Counted from the first letter of the stretch, positions 42,800 through 55,400 are shown. The stretch is DNA of 64,000 nucleotides from Neurospora crassa OR74A (GCF_000182925.2 NC_026506.1:2604001-2668000); one strand, 5' to 3'. Made by a program: numbers and translations. The notes: generated by a model from the sequence alone, not told the origin.

Positions 42800-44536
42800 T
42801 AAGACTCTGGTACCAAGTCGAAGCTCCTCTCCCACCTCGACGTCGCTTTCAAGAACAACATCACCTCTCATCACATCATGTCACATCCCAAGCCTAAAAT
42901 CGCGACACCAGAATACGGGAGGCGCAAAAAACACGCTGTTTTTCCTTCCAAGTTTCGTTTCGTGTGCCAAAATTCGCTACATTGATCAGTGTAACCAGCC
43001 TCCAAACCAAACTGTTCCTGGATTGAGTAGTTTAAATATCTACTGAGAGGACCCAAGCTGTAGTTCCTATCTATTTACTTTCATCCTTATGACCAGTTAC
43101 CCTTGCTGTACAAGTGAAGCTCACTTCTGCAACTGCGTATGTACCTAGAGGTAGGTTCGGAGGTCCGAGGTTACGGTTGCCAAGTTTGATGCTTAACGTT
43201 TGCTAGGCACGATGGATAACATGCTTTAGGGTTCCCTTTCAGGGAATAACAATGGCCGTTGCAGTTATAATTGGGTGGACGGTTAACTCCTGCCTTGTTA
43301 GTGATCGATTTGAGATGGAAGGTGGCAATATCGCCTACACGAGCGAAGCTCACCTCTGCAGTTGCATGTCACCCTCTAGACACCATGAAGGAAGTTCACA
43401 TTGACCAAGGTACGTCAATGGGTGGATGAACAGCCATAACGACATGTGCTCTGGACTTGTTGCTTGTCTCAGCCGTTCCGCTCCTTCCAACTCACCTACG
43501 AAGCTCCAGTCTAGTGTAGATGTCCATGTGTATCGATTTTCCCCAGCAACGAATGTCGCCCACTCCTCTTGTTCATGGCGTGGAGAGCAAATAGAAACAA
43601 AGGCAACGCGACGCAAAGCTCGCACGAGGCATGACAAAGAGACAGAGAAAGATGAATACCTAATCTCTTGGTATGTCCCGTCTGGCTTGCCTTGTGTAAC
43701 GCTGCCCATCTTGATAACAACAGTCCAGCTCGCGCCTACAGTTTCTCGTCTGTTCCTCAACCGAACTTGATTCTTGAAAGAAATGACTTTGAGCATGTGA
43801 GATCGTCTTTCGTGCTTATACCTACTCCAAGCTGCGAGAGCTCAGCCATCTTAGTAATAGGCAATGTAGATAGATAGTACTCGTTGGGAGGGGGCGTCGA
43901 GTTTCCTGTCTGTTCCCCAACTCCTTGTTAATGGGGTTTCAAAACTTGTTACTTCTCGTTGTTTTTGCATCAACGCACCGCCCAGAACTTGCTCTTCACC
44001 AGCCTGCAGTGCAGGTCCCACCGAGGTTCGCAGATTTCGCATCGCTTCATAAACGCCGAGCATGATGGATCTCGCTAAAAGGACCAAGCCATGGGCTATC
44101 GTTCCCTTGACCTTCCGTGTTGATGAGACGGAGGGGAACATGCCATGCGAAAGGAATCCCCAAGCAAAGAAACCAAGCAAACTTGTCACGTAGTACCTTT
44201 TCCTTCATTGAGATCTTCGAACCAGACAGGCTGTATAGTTACATCTACTTCATTGTGATCATTGTCGCTATCTCTTTCTTCATAAACCATACAAATCATT
44301 GATAATATCCACACGGATATTCGCTGTCGTTACCAAATCCCAAACGCTGTTAACTGGCCATCCAATATATGCCATTTGTAAGTCATTCCGCGTCAAGATT
44401 TCCCTCTCTTCTTGATCCCATCCCAACCCTTCTTCCAGTCAGCTTCCGCTTGGCCAGCCTAGAGACACACGTTTCAACCCGTTTCTCCTTTGGCTGCCGC
44501 GACTCTGTAACTTCCCAATTTCCACATCACTAACGA
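42800..44536. other. Intergenic, no gene seen
   Basis: 1.7 kb with only short, overlapping frames on both strands (for example 43350-43796), none with domains, signal peptides or splice structure. No RNA gene or further transposon end was found. An expressed non-coding RNA cannot be excluded. Confidence 0.5.
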
Positions 44537-44755
44537 TCAATAATCAGCCCCGACCCAGTCTAACATCGCACAAATCATCTCGACAGCCAACACCCCTCCT
44601 CTCGCCAAGAGCTCCACAAATCCTTCAAGCATAACCACCGCCAACCACACAGCTGCAAAGGCCACGCCGCTGAGCCGCCCCGCGATCCGCAGCATCCTCA
44701 TGAACGGATGGTACCCCCTAGCCGCCATATCGCCGTGAAACTCGGCCAGCATCAT
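44537..44755 (-). CDS. Possible small or terminal exon, unknown
   Basis: A 72-residue frame from the first ATG. It stays open upstream to about 44870, where CACAG could be a splice acceptor. The protein is Ala-rich with a hydrophobic helix (LSGVAFAAVWLAVVMLEGF) and ends DWVGADY. Third codon positions are G/C-rich, as in the genes here and unlike the intergenic DNA around it. It lies downstream of and on the same strand as the long 44945-47699 frame, so it could be a separate small gene with a missed first exon or an alternative last exon. No family recognised. Confidence 0.3.
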   Translation of the reverse strand: MMLAEFHGDMAARGYHPFMRMLRIAGRLSGVAFAAVWLAVVMLEGFVELLARGGVLAVEMICAMLDWVGADY

Positions 44756-44944
44756 AGCGGCATGTGCTTCCAGCTCGCTGGCCGCGGCTGCAATGGCCGC
44801 TGTGGTGGAGGTGGCCGTTGCCGAAGTCACGGCAGAAGAAGTGACCCTTCGGTGATGGTCATGGTTGCTGTGTGAAGGAGAAAAAAGAGATGACGAGAAC
44901 GAAGATGATGGCGTTGAACCGAAAAAGACTCTATCGAAGCCTAG

Positions 44945-47699
44945 TCAATGCGCGCCGCCGCCTCCACCAGCAGCAGTAGCAGCAGCAGCATGCGCGCCAC
45001 CGCTACCACCTACTGAGACAGGATTACCCATGGCCATCAGAAGTCTCTTATTCTTCCTGACGGTCTGGTTGAAGTGCTTCTCGATCTTGTCCCCTTCCTT
45101 ACGGGCAGCCGACAAAGCTGACTCGGCGTCTTCGAGACTCATCAGCGGTACGTTGCCGAACGGGCCGGGAGCACCGCCAATGTTGAGGCCCGCACCGCCC
45201 TTGTGACCCATGGGATCGTCTAGAGCAGATGGCGACGGTGAAGGGGGCATGTCCAGGTACGATCCATGCGCGTCGGCAAACGCGCTGACGGGGGCAGGAT
45301 AGCTGATCTCTGGGGCCACAGCGTCATTATCATGCGGCGACGCAGGAGAGCCAGCGCCGTACATCCATGGAGCAAGCGAGCTCAGGCCGGCGGCGGCTGG
45401 GTTCCCGCCGCGCTGATCCGGGTGCCAGTTCGACATGGCCTTGGGGAAGCTCATGTCTCTGGCGTTCAGGTTCAACCGCGGCAGGACGTATTGGTTGATA
45501 TAGTAGATCGCTTCCTCCCGCTGGATCTTGTTCACAGGATCCGTCGGGTATTGACCCGGAGCCTGGGGAAAGTAGCCCGGTGGCCCGTTCGGCACAGCAC
45601 GCCCTTTGATCAGACTGAATCCACCACCGGCTTCGTGGCGAGAGGAAATAAACGCGGCAGGGCTAGAGGCGGTCTCGGCGATGCGAGCCTGAAGCTCCAA
45701 GAACCGATCCTCCTCCTCCTCGGTCAAGTTGCGAATGCAGTCACCGTTGGGAGTAAGGAGAATGCGGACGCCGTCAATCATTTTACGAACAGGGTGACCC
45801 GCGAGTAGAGCTGCCTGATCCTCGTCAGTCACAATCGACTTTGTAGGCGTCATGGCGTTCCGAGCCGCGTTCTCCCTAGCAGCAGCGTTGCTATGATCAT
45901 TTCTCGACTTCTCAAACCCAGTGCTTGTTGGCTTGAAAAGAGGCAGGTCATCGATCTTCTCGGGAACAAGCCCCGACTTTTGCAAATCTTGGAAGATCGT
46001 GCCAGGTGTCGGCAAAGTTCGAGGGGTTGAAACCGCATCTGACTTTGGAGTCTCCTTTGCTCCCCTGGTCTTAATCGGAGAGGCGTCATCCGTCAATGTC
46101 GTCGTTTCATTAGCCGTCGATCGGTAGGTTGAAGACTCCTCCTTGACCTCCTTCACCTCCTTTGTGGGTGGCGGGGGCGGCGTCTCTTTTTCCTTTTGTG
46201 CAGGTGTTTCCGGTCTACTGACAGTGGGTGTTACGTTTGTGTTGGTGGTGCTTGGCTTTTCCTTTTCCTTCTCCTTCTCCTTCTTCTGCTTCTTCTTGCG
46301 GCCAATAATGGGCCCGATCTCCTCACTCGGATCAGACTTGATAGGCTGTGCTGCCACAGCTGCTGTTTCCTTCTTGAGCTGCTCCTTCCTTGCCTTTCTT
46401 TGCTGACTCTTGGTGGTTGCTCTGACAGGGGCAGAGCCGATCTTGGACGGCGGCGGTGAGCTGGTGCGAGATGCCGAGACCGAGGCTGAGACGATGGATG
46501 CGCTATCCGAAATCATCTCGCTGGCAGGAGTCTCGGGTCTAACAGAAATAGAAGCTATAGAACGGGCCGCGGAGCCCGAGACGCTCATCACACCAGCATT
46601 GGCGGGTGTGGAGGGCGTCTCAACCTTCGGAGTTGAGACAAGTCTAAGTGTCTTTGCTGTCCGAGCGAGCGGCGAGGCCACTGAAGCAGTCGTTGGCGTA
46701 GGCAGGGCAGGGAAAGCCGAGTCCCGGTCATGGACAGATTTCTCCGTCGTAGCTGATGAACTCTCAGCAGTCTTGACCTGGGCGACCTGGGTAGCCGCAG
46801 CGATGTTGAGAACTGGGGCAGGTTTCTTGTCCACAGGGCGGGGCTCTGGTTCAGGTAGAGTGGGCGCTACCGCTGGTATAACCAGCACAGGAGCAGGCTT
46901 CTCTTTTTCCGCAGCCTTTTCAGCCTTCTTGGCTGCCTTAGACTTGGTTGCCGTAGTCTTAGTCGAAATGGCAGGTGTCGTGGCAGCCGCCTGGACCTTG
47001 GGACTGTTGAGAGCAGGGAAGTCCTCGTCTGCCAAAACTTTCGGCGCCTTTGCCTTGACTGTTGCAATATCCCTCGATAGCCCACTCTCCGCAGCAAGAG
47101 CTTGGATGTTCTCCTTGGAATTCTTCTTAGCCTCAGGCGCGAGAGCTGCGAGACGGAGCTTCTTATCGTTTTCACACGAATCCATGTGTCTCTCCGCTTC
47201 CAAAACGTTGATAGTCTTGCCATCCTTGGCAACAGGCAAATCCAAGGCGCAAAAGGGACAGTATCGCATGCCCTTTTCCACGCTATTCTTCCGGTTCTTG
47301 CTGACAAGTGGGCTGGGAGCTGTTGTAGGCGTTGACGTGGTTGACGCTGCGGTGGAAACTGCCACACTAGATGCCGTTGCCGTTACGGGTGTACTTGTAG
47401 GCGGTGCCGTAGACGCTGCAGTAGACGCCGCTGCTGTGGTTGCCTTGGGAGGGACAACAGGTACGGCGACCGGCGGTGTCTGCGTTCCGGCTCTCAAAGA
47501 TGCGTGAGAAATCGCAGGGGAAGGTTGGTTGATTGGCATACCCAGTCCCGGAGGAGGGGCAACAATAGGAGTCCCGGTGAGGCCGAAGTTATCGAAGGCT
47601 CCGGGCGGTTGACGTATCGTCGTGATGGGTTCGTCAGAAACCAGAGCGTCTACGCTTGTCGTGACTTCTTCGAACGAGGGAAGATCATCATCTACAAAG
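44945..47699 (-). CDS. not4: Probable C-terminal half of NOT4
   Basis: A 2.75-kb open frame encoding about 917 residues of mostly low-complexity Ala/Thr/Pro/Ser/Lys-rich protein. It does not begin like a protein N-terminus: the first ATG (47539) falls inside a conserved-looking stretch that starts upstream with FVDDDLPSFEEVTTSVDALVSDEP and includes APPPGLG. A possible acceptor (TAATAG) at 47700 would join it, in frame, to a GTAGAG donor at 48411 inside the last codons of the NOT4 frame, giving a 1737-residue protein with a 712-nt intron. A Cys-x2-Cys...His-x4-Cys segment (YCPFCALDLP ... HMDSC) could be a small zinc site. The end (LEDAESALSAARKEGDKIEKHF) is helical. I recall that NOT4 proteins of moulds are much longer than yeast Not4 and carry such tails, which supports the join. 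Otherwise it is a separate gene with an unseen first exon. Confidence 0.55.
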
Positions 47700-48407
47700 C
47701 TATTAGCCTCTCGGATGGAAGAGCAAATTTTTCATCTGATGTAGTGCAGGCTTTAGACCGGGGACCACTTGGTAGAAAGGGAGCACCAAGACAACAACGA
47801 CAACGACAACGACAAGAATCGCGGCACAAGTTATATACAGGAGGGCTCTTTGTTTGGTCACGTCAAGACTACCATCATCGTCTTCCACGAGGTTGGGAAA
47901 CGGAGACCCGCTTACAGCAGCGGTAAAAATGCTCTATTTTTGACCTTTGCGCCAACTGAACCCAGACCGTACGAAAACTGGGACCAACGTTAACGTACAT
48001 GTGGAAGAGAAATCTCGAAGGAAGACGATGAGAGCTTGCCTGACGTGACCGATATACCCCAGTGATGCAGAACCCTAAAGCCTGTGCGGGAGTGAATAGA
48101 AGCGGAGTTGGAATGCCGTTGGTCTCCTCGAGAATCTCTCTTCCCTTCTCAAAATGCAAAGGACGCCAGTGTAAACAAGGGGCTCCCCTTCTGAGAGACC
48201 GAATGTTGTGGTGCTCGAAAATCAAAACGTGTGCCATTCCTTGACTGTCTCGTAAACACCCCTCCCGCTTGTGCCGTGGACGCCGTCGTGATATATAATG
48301 TGCCTTTTTAAACGAAACAACAAAAGTGTCTCCCCAGAAAACAAGACAGGTAAAATAAAAAGATTAACTCCATCGCGCAAAGTGAAGTGGTCTAGAAGAG
48401 CAGCTCT

Positions 48408-51197
48408 CTACCATCCCCGATATCCAGCAGAATACATCATGGCGGGATTAGTGTACCCACCTTGCGACTGACCACCAAACACCTGTCCGAGACCGGCATT
48501 GCTCTGTTGCTGCATATGCTGCTGAGACTGCATTCTCGCCTGCAAGATACTCGGGTCCGCAAGATCTACTAAGCCACTCCCCCCAGAGGAGGAAGTGTTA
48601 GCGTGTCTGTGCTTCTTCCCCTTCTTCTTCTGCTTTGAACCCAAGTCTTGGAAGGCTCCAGGCTGGGAACCGTAGAGCGATGCCAGGCTCGGAGCAGGAG
48701 CTGGGGTAGAGGAGGTAGAGGGTGGGTACAGTGGAGGAATGGAAGGAAACAAGAACTCACGCTTTCCCGCATCATGAACCTGGCTACCGGCACCTCGGCT
48801 GCGGTTGAGGAGCTGAAGAATCTCGTGCGTATCTTTCGTCGCGTTACCGAAAGCAGAGCCGAAACCGTGTTGCCCAAACATGCTCGGAGGGGTGCTCGTA
48901 GACTTGAGCCCGGGCGGAGGGCCGGGCATGGAGCTGGCATAGAACTGCGTGTTGGGTTGACTGTGGAAGGACGAAGGCATCATGGAGGCCTGCTGAGCCA
49001 TGACCCTGGGGTTTGCCGCAAGCTTGACCGAAGTGGCAGTCGTGGTTTGCCCCTCGTTCGCGAAGCTAAATCGAGAGCCCTGGCGGTTATGTCCCTGACC
49101 CTGGAAAAGGCTCGCCTGGGAAGTGATTCCGGGAGGAAGGTGGTCGTAGCCTGTGGCCTGCGGACGCATGAAAGCAGGCTGCTGCGGTGTCATGGTACGA
49201 CTGCCAATAGATGCAAGGTTGGTCGAACCCTGGCTGAAGCCAGACCCGATCGCCGACCCAAACAGTCCGTCGTTGTTAGCGCGTTGAATGGGCGGCTGCG
49301 CAACTCCCCGCAAATTGAAGTCACGTCCAGGATCCCGGTCCTCAGGCTCACCTCCCAAAGCAAGGCTGCCACTGCTCTCAGGCTCGACCTCGGCTGGTTC
49401 GGTAGCTGCCGCGGAACCCTCGTGCGACTCTGCCACGCCGGTGGTGACATCGTCGCGCAAAGCCCTCCGCTTTTCGCCACCCCTCACGTCAAACAAGGGT
49501 GGGTAGGCAGACTCTGTGGAGTCATCTCCAAGCTTGGGCCAGGCGAGAGAGCATCCGTTGAGTGATTTGAGAAGCTTCGTAAGCGTGTCCTGGGAAGCGC
49601 TCTTGGCCTTCTCGAGAGTGGACTTGGCGGATGTCTCGACCTTGGGTGGAGCAGGTGCTGCAACTGGAGCAGTGACGGGGGCCGGTGCCGGCGCCGGTGC
49701 AGGAGCCGGAGCTGGTGAAGCTTCTTCAACAGGAGGAGCGGGCTTTGGCGCAGGCTTTGGCGCCGATTTGGGCGACTTTTCGGTTTTGGTCTTCTGAGGA
49801 GGAGGGGGATGATGCACCGTACTCTCGATCGGAGGGAAATCTTCGACGGCTTCTCGGTTGGATTCAGAAGTGACTGGAAGAATGTTGGAGATTGCAGGAC
49901 TGGGGGCGGCGCCGCTAGTGGCATGGCTTCCACGTCGGCTACGGACCTGAGGGTTTCGCGCCCAGGTAGCTGAAGAGGGCAGCGCGGGGCCATCGCCGTT
50001 TTCGGATTCCTCCTTGCTAGAACTCCGGATCATCGGTTGAGCATTCGAGGGCGCGGGCGAGGGGTGACCCGTTTGGCGGGATGCCGACCTAGAAGCACCG
50101 GCAACCGGGAGGGGTCGTTGGCTGCTAATGCTATTGATCGAAGACAGGTCTTGGCGAGAATAGCTGTCCTCCTCGTCGCCGAGCTCGTGCAGGAACATAC
50201 ACTGCCTGTTCGTGCATACCTCGTGACGGAGCCAAGCTGAACAATACTTGGTGGTACCCAGTTGAGCTCTTAGGACCCTGTCGCCGTTTTGAGAGCCATT
50301 GACTGCTTGAATGCACCTGGCAGCATCCTCCTTCTTCTCGAAAGTGACGTAAATCCCGAGGGACTGATTTTGCCCGTCTTGGCTCTTCCGATTGCTGATG
50401 GATATTTTTTGGATATTGCCGTATTGTCCGAAAAATTCGGGACGCCGGAGTGTCTTGAGCAACTCGTCCTCGCGTACCGTAGGCGTCAACCCAGTTACGT
50501 AGACCAGATTCTTCTGAACGACCCGGACGCCGACCAAGTTCTTCCGATTCTCCTTTTCGGCTTCGCGTTTTTGGGCTTCTTTTTGGCGTTGCTCGGCGGC
50601 ACGTCGCTTTTGGTTCTTTTGAATATTCGCTCGGAACTCGGCAACCCTAGGAACTGTCAGCACAGACGCAGAAGGTCACGGATTGCAAGCGGGATGTGGC
50701 GACAACGTACTCTTCCTGAGTGACCACCTTCCATTGAATAGTCTTATCGTCGTATGGTCTTCTGCATGCGGGACACAGGCCATTCATGTTATTTCGGATA
50801 TTGTTGAAACAGAACTGGCATATCTGGGGTGGGGCGGCGGCGTTAGCGCTCAGGTTGAGCCAAAAGAAAAAGGGGGAGGGAGGGGGGCTTGGAGGGGCAG
50901 GTATTCGACCACGTACCTGGTATCCGCAGGGGCATGGTCTAAAGTTACGATCAGAGAGATCAAACTCCTCGATACAGAGGGGGCTATAGTATACTAGTTA
51001 GTCTGATGTGTTCTTGTGGACGGCCGAGGGCGTTGTGACAGGGGGTCGGCTCGAGGCTGAGGAAGGCGGAGAGAGCAGGCATGACGAGGCCATGGAGGGG
51101 CAGGGGCAGTCGTCATGGATTCGGCTGGAGAGAGGTCGAGCAAGGTGGCATACCAGGTCTCTTCTTCATCGTCGACGAAGCTGTCTTGCGGCGCCAT
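48408..51197 (-). CDS. not4: CCR4-NOT ubiquitin ligase NOT4 (RING-RRM-C3H)
   Basis: N-terminal and central part of NOT4, the RING E3 ligase of the CCR4-NOT complex that links mRNA decay and translation quality control. Exons: 51197-51154, 50983-50917, 50823-50711 and 50646 onward; introns of 170, 93 and 64 nt. If the last frame is used to its stop the protein has 820 residues. The spliced start MAPQDSFVDDEEETCPLCIEEFDL begins the C4C4 RING (CPLC, CPCGYQICQFC, CPACRRPYDD; residues about 15-60). A basic helix leads to the RRM (NLVYVTGLTPTVREDELL..., about 121-204) and a CCCH finger (CSAWLRHEVCTNRQCMFLH). The rest is Pro/Ala/Ser-rich, with PPPGL motifs and a Gln-rich end (ILQARMQSQQHMQQQ). The stop at 48408 may be skipped by splicing to 47699. 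It shares its upstream region with the complex I subunit gene. Confidence 0.9.
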
Positions 51198-52315
51198 TGT
51201 GGTGACTGGGAAGATGGGGTGATGGTTCGCGTTGGGAGTGACGGCAAGCTGGAGGCTGCTCCCAGGTAAACGGGGACGACTGTGAGGTGTCGGGTCGAAT
51301 ACGGATGGATGGAATCCTTTTCCACTTGTCGGTAAGGTAGGTATTAAAAGGGCCGTAAACTAGCGGCGCGAAAATTGGTCTATGGTAGAAAGAAGCAAAG
51401 GAGGACCTGATAATAACGCCCGTGGTAATGTAAGATACAGAGAATAGAGGGTCGGTGCCTCTTCTTTTTTTGAGGGGTTGTGCTCGTGTCAACAAATGGG
51501 GGATTATTAGAGAGAACAAAGTTGGCCGGATGTGGGTGGAAAGGAACTGCGTGGACGGGATGCGGGTGCAGGCAAGTTTGAGCACAGGTGGAAGCGAGCG
51601 AAACGCAGAGCCTTCCAGCAAAACGTCCTCGGCTGAGCGCTAGTCCTGTTCTGGAAAGAGCCAGCTGGCACGTGTCACGCCACAGTTGGAACACTCGACA
51701 AGCGCAGCAAGCTGCCAGCTGCCGCAGAGCTGCCGGAGTGGTGTGTACGACTCGGACGTTTTGATTTCGGCAAGCATTGGCAAGGAGAAGGGCTGAAGAG
51801 GTTCCACGACTCTGGAGACGCTTTGAAGATTGCCATTGTTTCGGCAACACCACGTCGAGATTGAGATTTCATGCTATGGGGAATGTGGATGCTACCTCCA
51901 CCACCTTTTCAGCCTTTTGACAAATGTCCAAACACACCACGTACGCAATGTATTCTATCAAGAATCCAAGCAGCTTCCAGGTGATCGTGCACGTGACTTT
52001 TGCGTAACCATCCTGGGGGGGGGGCCAAGCTTCCAAACGGTAGATAGTGGGAGGAGGTGGTACAGCGGGTTATACTACTACCCTAGCTCCGACCTGGTTA
52101 ACGGCAGGTGGTGTGCGGTTCAATCATATGGTTTTCGTTGTCGCAAGTGTACCTCTATCCTACCTACTAGCTCGGAGTCCAAAGTTGAAAGCTTCCCCTC
52201 TGAGCCACACCTCTTTCCATCGCCGAGGCTGCTGGCTGTTGTTGTTCCGTGATCCATTGGCGCCTCTTCCCCAGTCTCGCCCATCTCGTTCAGGCCATCG
52301 CCAGCAACCTACAAG
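51198..52315. promoter_or_regulatory. Shared NOT4/complex I subunit upstream region
   Basis: Divergent promoter region of 1.1 kb between the NOT4 start (minus) and the 30.4 kDa complex I subunit start (plus). No gene visible. A G run of 11 lies near 52014-52024. Confidence 0.5.
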
Positions 52316-53287
52316 ATGGCCAGCAAGCTCTGCAGAAGCAGGGCCCTGGCCTCTGCCCTGCGCTCCGCGAAGCCGTCGCCAGCTATCAGGTGCCTCGCGA
52401 CCACCAGCCGTAACCTTATCAACATGCCCGAAGGCCCCAACCCGCGGCAGTTCCCCCGTGAGCCCCTGCCGGGCGCCCTGAATGCAGCCGTGGTCAACCC
52501 GGCCGACAAGTACCAGTCCAAGGCCGACAATCTCCACAAGTACGGGTCGTGGCTCATGGGCTGTCTCCCCAAGTACATCCAGCAATTCTCGGTTTGGAAG
52601 GACGAGTTGACCATTTACATTTCTCCCGCCGGAGTCATCCCTGTCTTTTCGTTCCTCAAGTGTAAGATATACCGGTTCTATTTATACAAGGTGTTTGTGC
52701 GCAACGAACGTCTGGTGGACGTCGTTGTTGTCGTGTGGTGGAGGTGGACTGGAGATAGCGACTGATTCATGATCCTTGCAGACAATACGGCGGCCGAATA
52801 CACCCAAGTGAGTGACATCACTGCGGTTGATTTCCCCACCAAGGACCAGCGCTTCGAGGTCGTCTACAATCTGCTGAGCGTGCGCCACAACTCGAGAATC
52901 CGCGTCAAGACGTACGCCGACGAGGTGTCCCCCGTGCCCAGCATCACCCCCCTCTACGATGGCGCCAACTGGTACGAGCGCGAGGTCTACGATCTCTTTG
53001 GCGTCTTCTTCACCGGCCACCCGGACCTGCGCCGCATCATGACCGACTACGGCTTCGACGGCCACCCGCTGCGCAAGGACTTCCCCATGACCGGCTACAC
53101 CGAGATCCGCTACGACGAGGAGAAGAAGCGCATCGTGACGGAGCCTCTGGAGATGACACAGGCCTTCCGCAACTTTGAGGGTGGGTCCAGCGCCTGGGAG
53201 CAGGTCGGAGCCGGTATCGACCGCAAGCCCGAATCTTTCAAGCTCCCAACGCCGAAGCCGGAGACGAAGCCGGAGGAGAAGAAGTAG
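52316..53287 (+). CDS. nuo30.4: Complex I 30.4 kDa subunit (NDUFS3/NuoC type)
   Basis: Predicted 283-residue mitochondrial protein from two exons, 52316-52661 and 52782-53287 (120-nt intron, GTAAGA...TTGCAG, after the first base of a Tyr codon). It belongs to the peripheral arm of NADH:ubiquinone oxidoreductase, next to the quinone site. The N-terminus is a basic presequence ([20 protein letters not shown]). The family signature is [22 protein letters not shown], followed by [12 protein letters not shown]. Length and sequence agree with the N. crassa 30.4 kDa subunit as I remember it. The Lys/Glu/Pro-rich C-terminus ([11 protein letters not shown]) is typical of the fungal form. The symbol is written by common usage and may differ from the registered one. 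Confidence 0.97.
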
Positions 53288-54167
53288 ACGGAAAGAAACG
53301 GCACACCAAACACCACTTCAAACACGAAATTTGGGGGAGTGGAGAAAGGTTGTAGATATTTGCTGGGTATGGCAAGCCTTCTGCATCCAGCTGGTTGGTT
53401 CTGTGGGTTTGCGCTTTGTAGATAGTTTACTCGGAGCACAGAACGAGAGCTACTACTTAGATGGGGACGGCAATACAGAACGTCCACCACAGGACTCCAA
53501 TCTATGACTGACTCTGCGAGTTATTGTACACCATGGGGTCGCAAGTCAGCATATGGGTAGTATATGGGAGTTCTGCTAATCGAATTGGAGCATGATGACT
53601 TTCGGTAGGCGGATTTACCTAGATTCTCAGGTCTGTATCTATTCCTGTGCTGTGGCTCTGGACGGCTAACCCACCTCTTTGTATGGAATCACGGTAAGAG
53701 GCAGCGGTCACAAAGTCAATCTGTGAACAGGATATTATATGGCCAAAGTCAAGCACTTCAACCAAACCGACCTCGAGCTTCCTAGCAGCGTAGGGCCGTA
53801 GTATATGGTCAAACTATACTCTTTAAAACTCTTATTTTTTCACCTCCGAATCAGAATCGGCCTTTTCCTCTTCTTGTCGACCTCTTGAACAGATATCTTT
53901 CATCACTGCATGTATTCAATCATATTCATTCGATTTCCCGCACACAAAGAACATCACTACTTACTGCACCAGCATATGTCAACACGACTCCCACCAAAAC
54001 ATCACTCACAAACCACCTTATAAACAATCACCCGCAACAACAAACAACGCATTATCTTGAAAGAAAAAAAAACAAAAAAAAGTCAAAAAATATCAAAGAG
54101 AAATTAGGCATCACAACTCATTCAGAAACTCACCGGAAAAAAAGTTGTTACAAGCTCTAAAAAAGAG
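53288..54167. other. Intergenic, no gene seen
   Basis: 3' UTR of the complex I subunit gene and the downstream flank of tRNA-Pro. The A-rich stretch at 54060-54160 gives a Lys/Asn-rich open frame that I regard as chance. Confidence 0.5.
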
Positions 54168-54239
54168 GGGCTCAGCCGGGGATTGAACCCGGGACCTCTC
54201 GCACCCAAAGCGAGAATCATACCACTAGACCACTAAGCC
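54168..54239 (-). tRNA. tRNA-Pro (TGG)
   Basis: Reading the minus strand, acceptor GGCTTAG pairs with CTGAGCC (one G-T pair), with discriminator C. The D arm is GTCTAGTGGTATGAT. The anticodon stem TCTCGC/GCGAGA encloses the loop TTTGGGT with anticodon TGG. The T arm is CCGGG-TTCAATC-CCCGG. The total is 72 nt without an intron. The anticodon arm is identical to that of yeast tRNA-Pro(UGG). Internal A and B boxes for RNA polymerase III lie in the D and T arms. Confidence 0.95.
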
Positions 54240-55400
54240 GCCGAAAGTGTGTGATTATTCTGCAGGAATAATCGGTTCGTTGAGATGAGTACATTTTTGG
54301 TCAACTTATATAGTGCCAGGAGGGCAGGGCGACTTTTGTCAGTCGTCGTTACCATGGACCAAATAAAAAAAAAAAAAAAAAAAAAATTGGAAGAAGAGGA
54401 GTAGGTGAGATGGGTGAGGTGAGGTGGGGGGAAGGGCAGTGTAGGTCTGTTCTCTGTTCTGTTCTGTTCTGATTACGCAACAACGTCTTTCGAGGAACTG
54501 GTCTGGTTTCTTTTTTGGTGAGTTGTGTGTGCAATTTGGTTTTTAGTGACTGTAGATGAAGGTGAGGAAGACTGCGCTCTCGATGAAGTTATTGGCGGAT
54601 TGAAATGGTTAGTTTGTCGGTTGGTGGGTTGGCAAAGTTTTGAAAAAAAAAAAAAAAAAAGAAGTTTGTGACATTGGCCCGCCGCCGCCCTCCGTGTCCA
54701 TGTTCAATCTGAGGAGGATTCGCACTCATTGACTTTTGGCAAAGCAAGCAGGCCTCGCAATCGCGAGCATTGCATTGCATGTTTGCTCTCTTTTTCAGCA
54801 CATGAGTTTCTGTTGTCGCCGTTTTCGTTGCAGACGGTGTTCTAACAAGACACAAAAAGCCTGCGACAAATGTTCCGCCGTACCCGAAGAAAAAAAGGCA
54901 AAAAAAAAAATCAAAAATCTACACTACAAAACCAAAAAGATGCAAACAGGGGTATTGATACGGCATCTCTTGTTCGCCACGTGCTTTTTTCCCCGTTGAT
55001 CACTGACACGGACGGATACGGCGGCCTTGGTTTTTCGCCGTTTCGGCAGCCGACCGGGAAAGGTGAGGGTTCACCGTGGCTTGCGTCGGACGACGGTGTG
55101 CACAAAAGTAGTACCTAACCCTGGAGGTGATCCGTGCTCACACCTTGATAATGAATGGTTTGGAACACAAGAAGCACGCGCCGGTGTGATCGCCGCGGAT
55201 TTGCCAGACCTCAATAAAGATCTATCATTGAGCTGATTATTTTGGCAAGAACGCCGTTAACGCTAAAATCAAAAGGCTATTGATACACCTCTAGAATGCA
55301 AATTTTGGACGATAACATTGTTCCCCCAACTCCATGCGTGTCAACGCCCGCCAGCCAACCTGCAAGATGATGACGATGAACAATAGCCACTCCCCTCGCA
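54240..55400. other. Intergenic with long A/T homopolymers
   Basis: No gene seen. It contains A runs of about 20 at 54364-54386, about 18 at 54643-54660 and about 10 near 54900. The first part is the tRNA-Pro upstream flank; the last part should hold the 3' UTR of the C3HC zinc-finger gene. Confidence 0.5.

Noticed and set aside
46410-47507. Open frame of 365 codons on the plus strand
   Set aside because: It lies opposite the NOT4 C-terminal frame and is a by-product of its Ala/Thr-rich, GC3-rich codon use; it has no domain or splice structure.
48648-49565. Open frame of 305 codons on the plus strand
   Set aside because: Antisense to NOT4 low-complexity coding sequence, with Arg/Gly-rich composition and no domain.
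54060-54160. Lys/Asn-rich open frame at the 3' flank of tRNA-Pro
   Set aside because: It results from A-rich DNA beside the tRNA gene and has no protein-like pattern.
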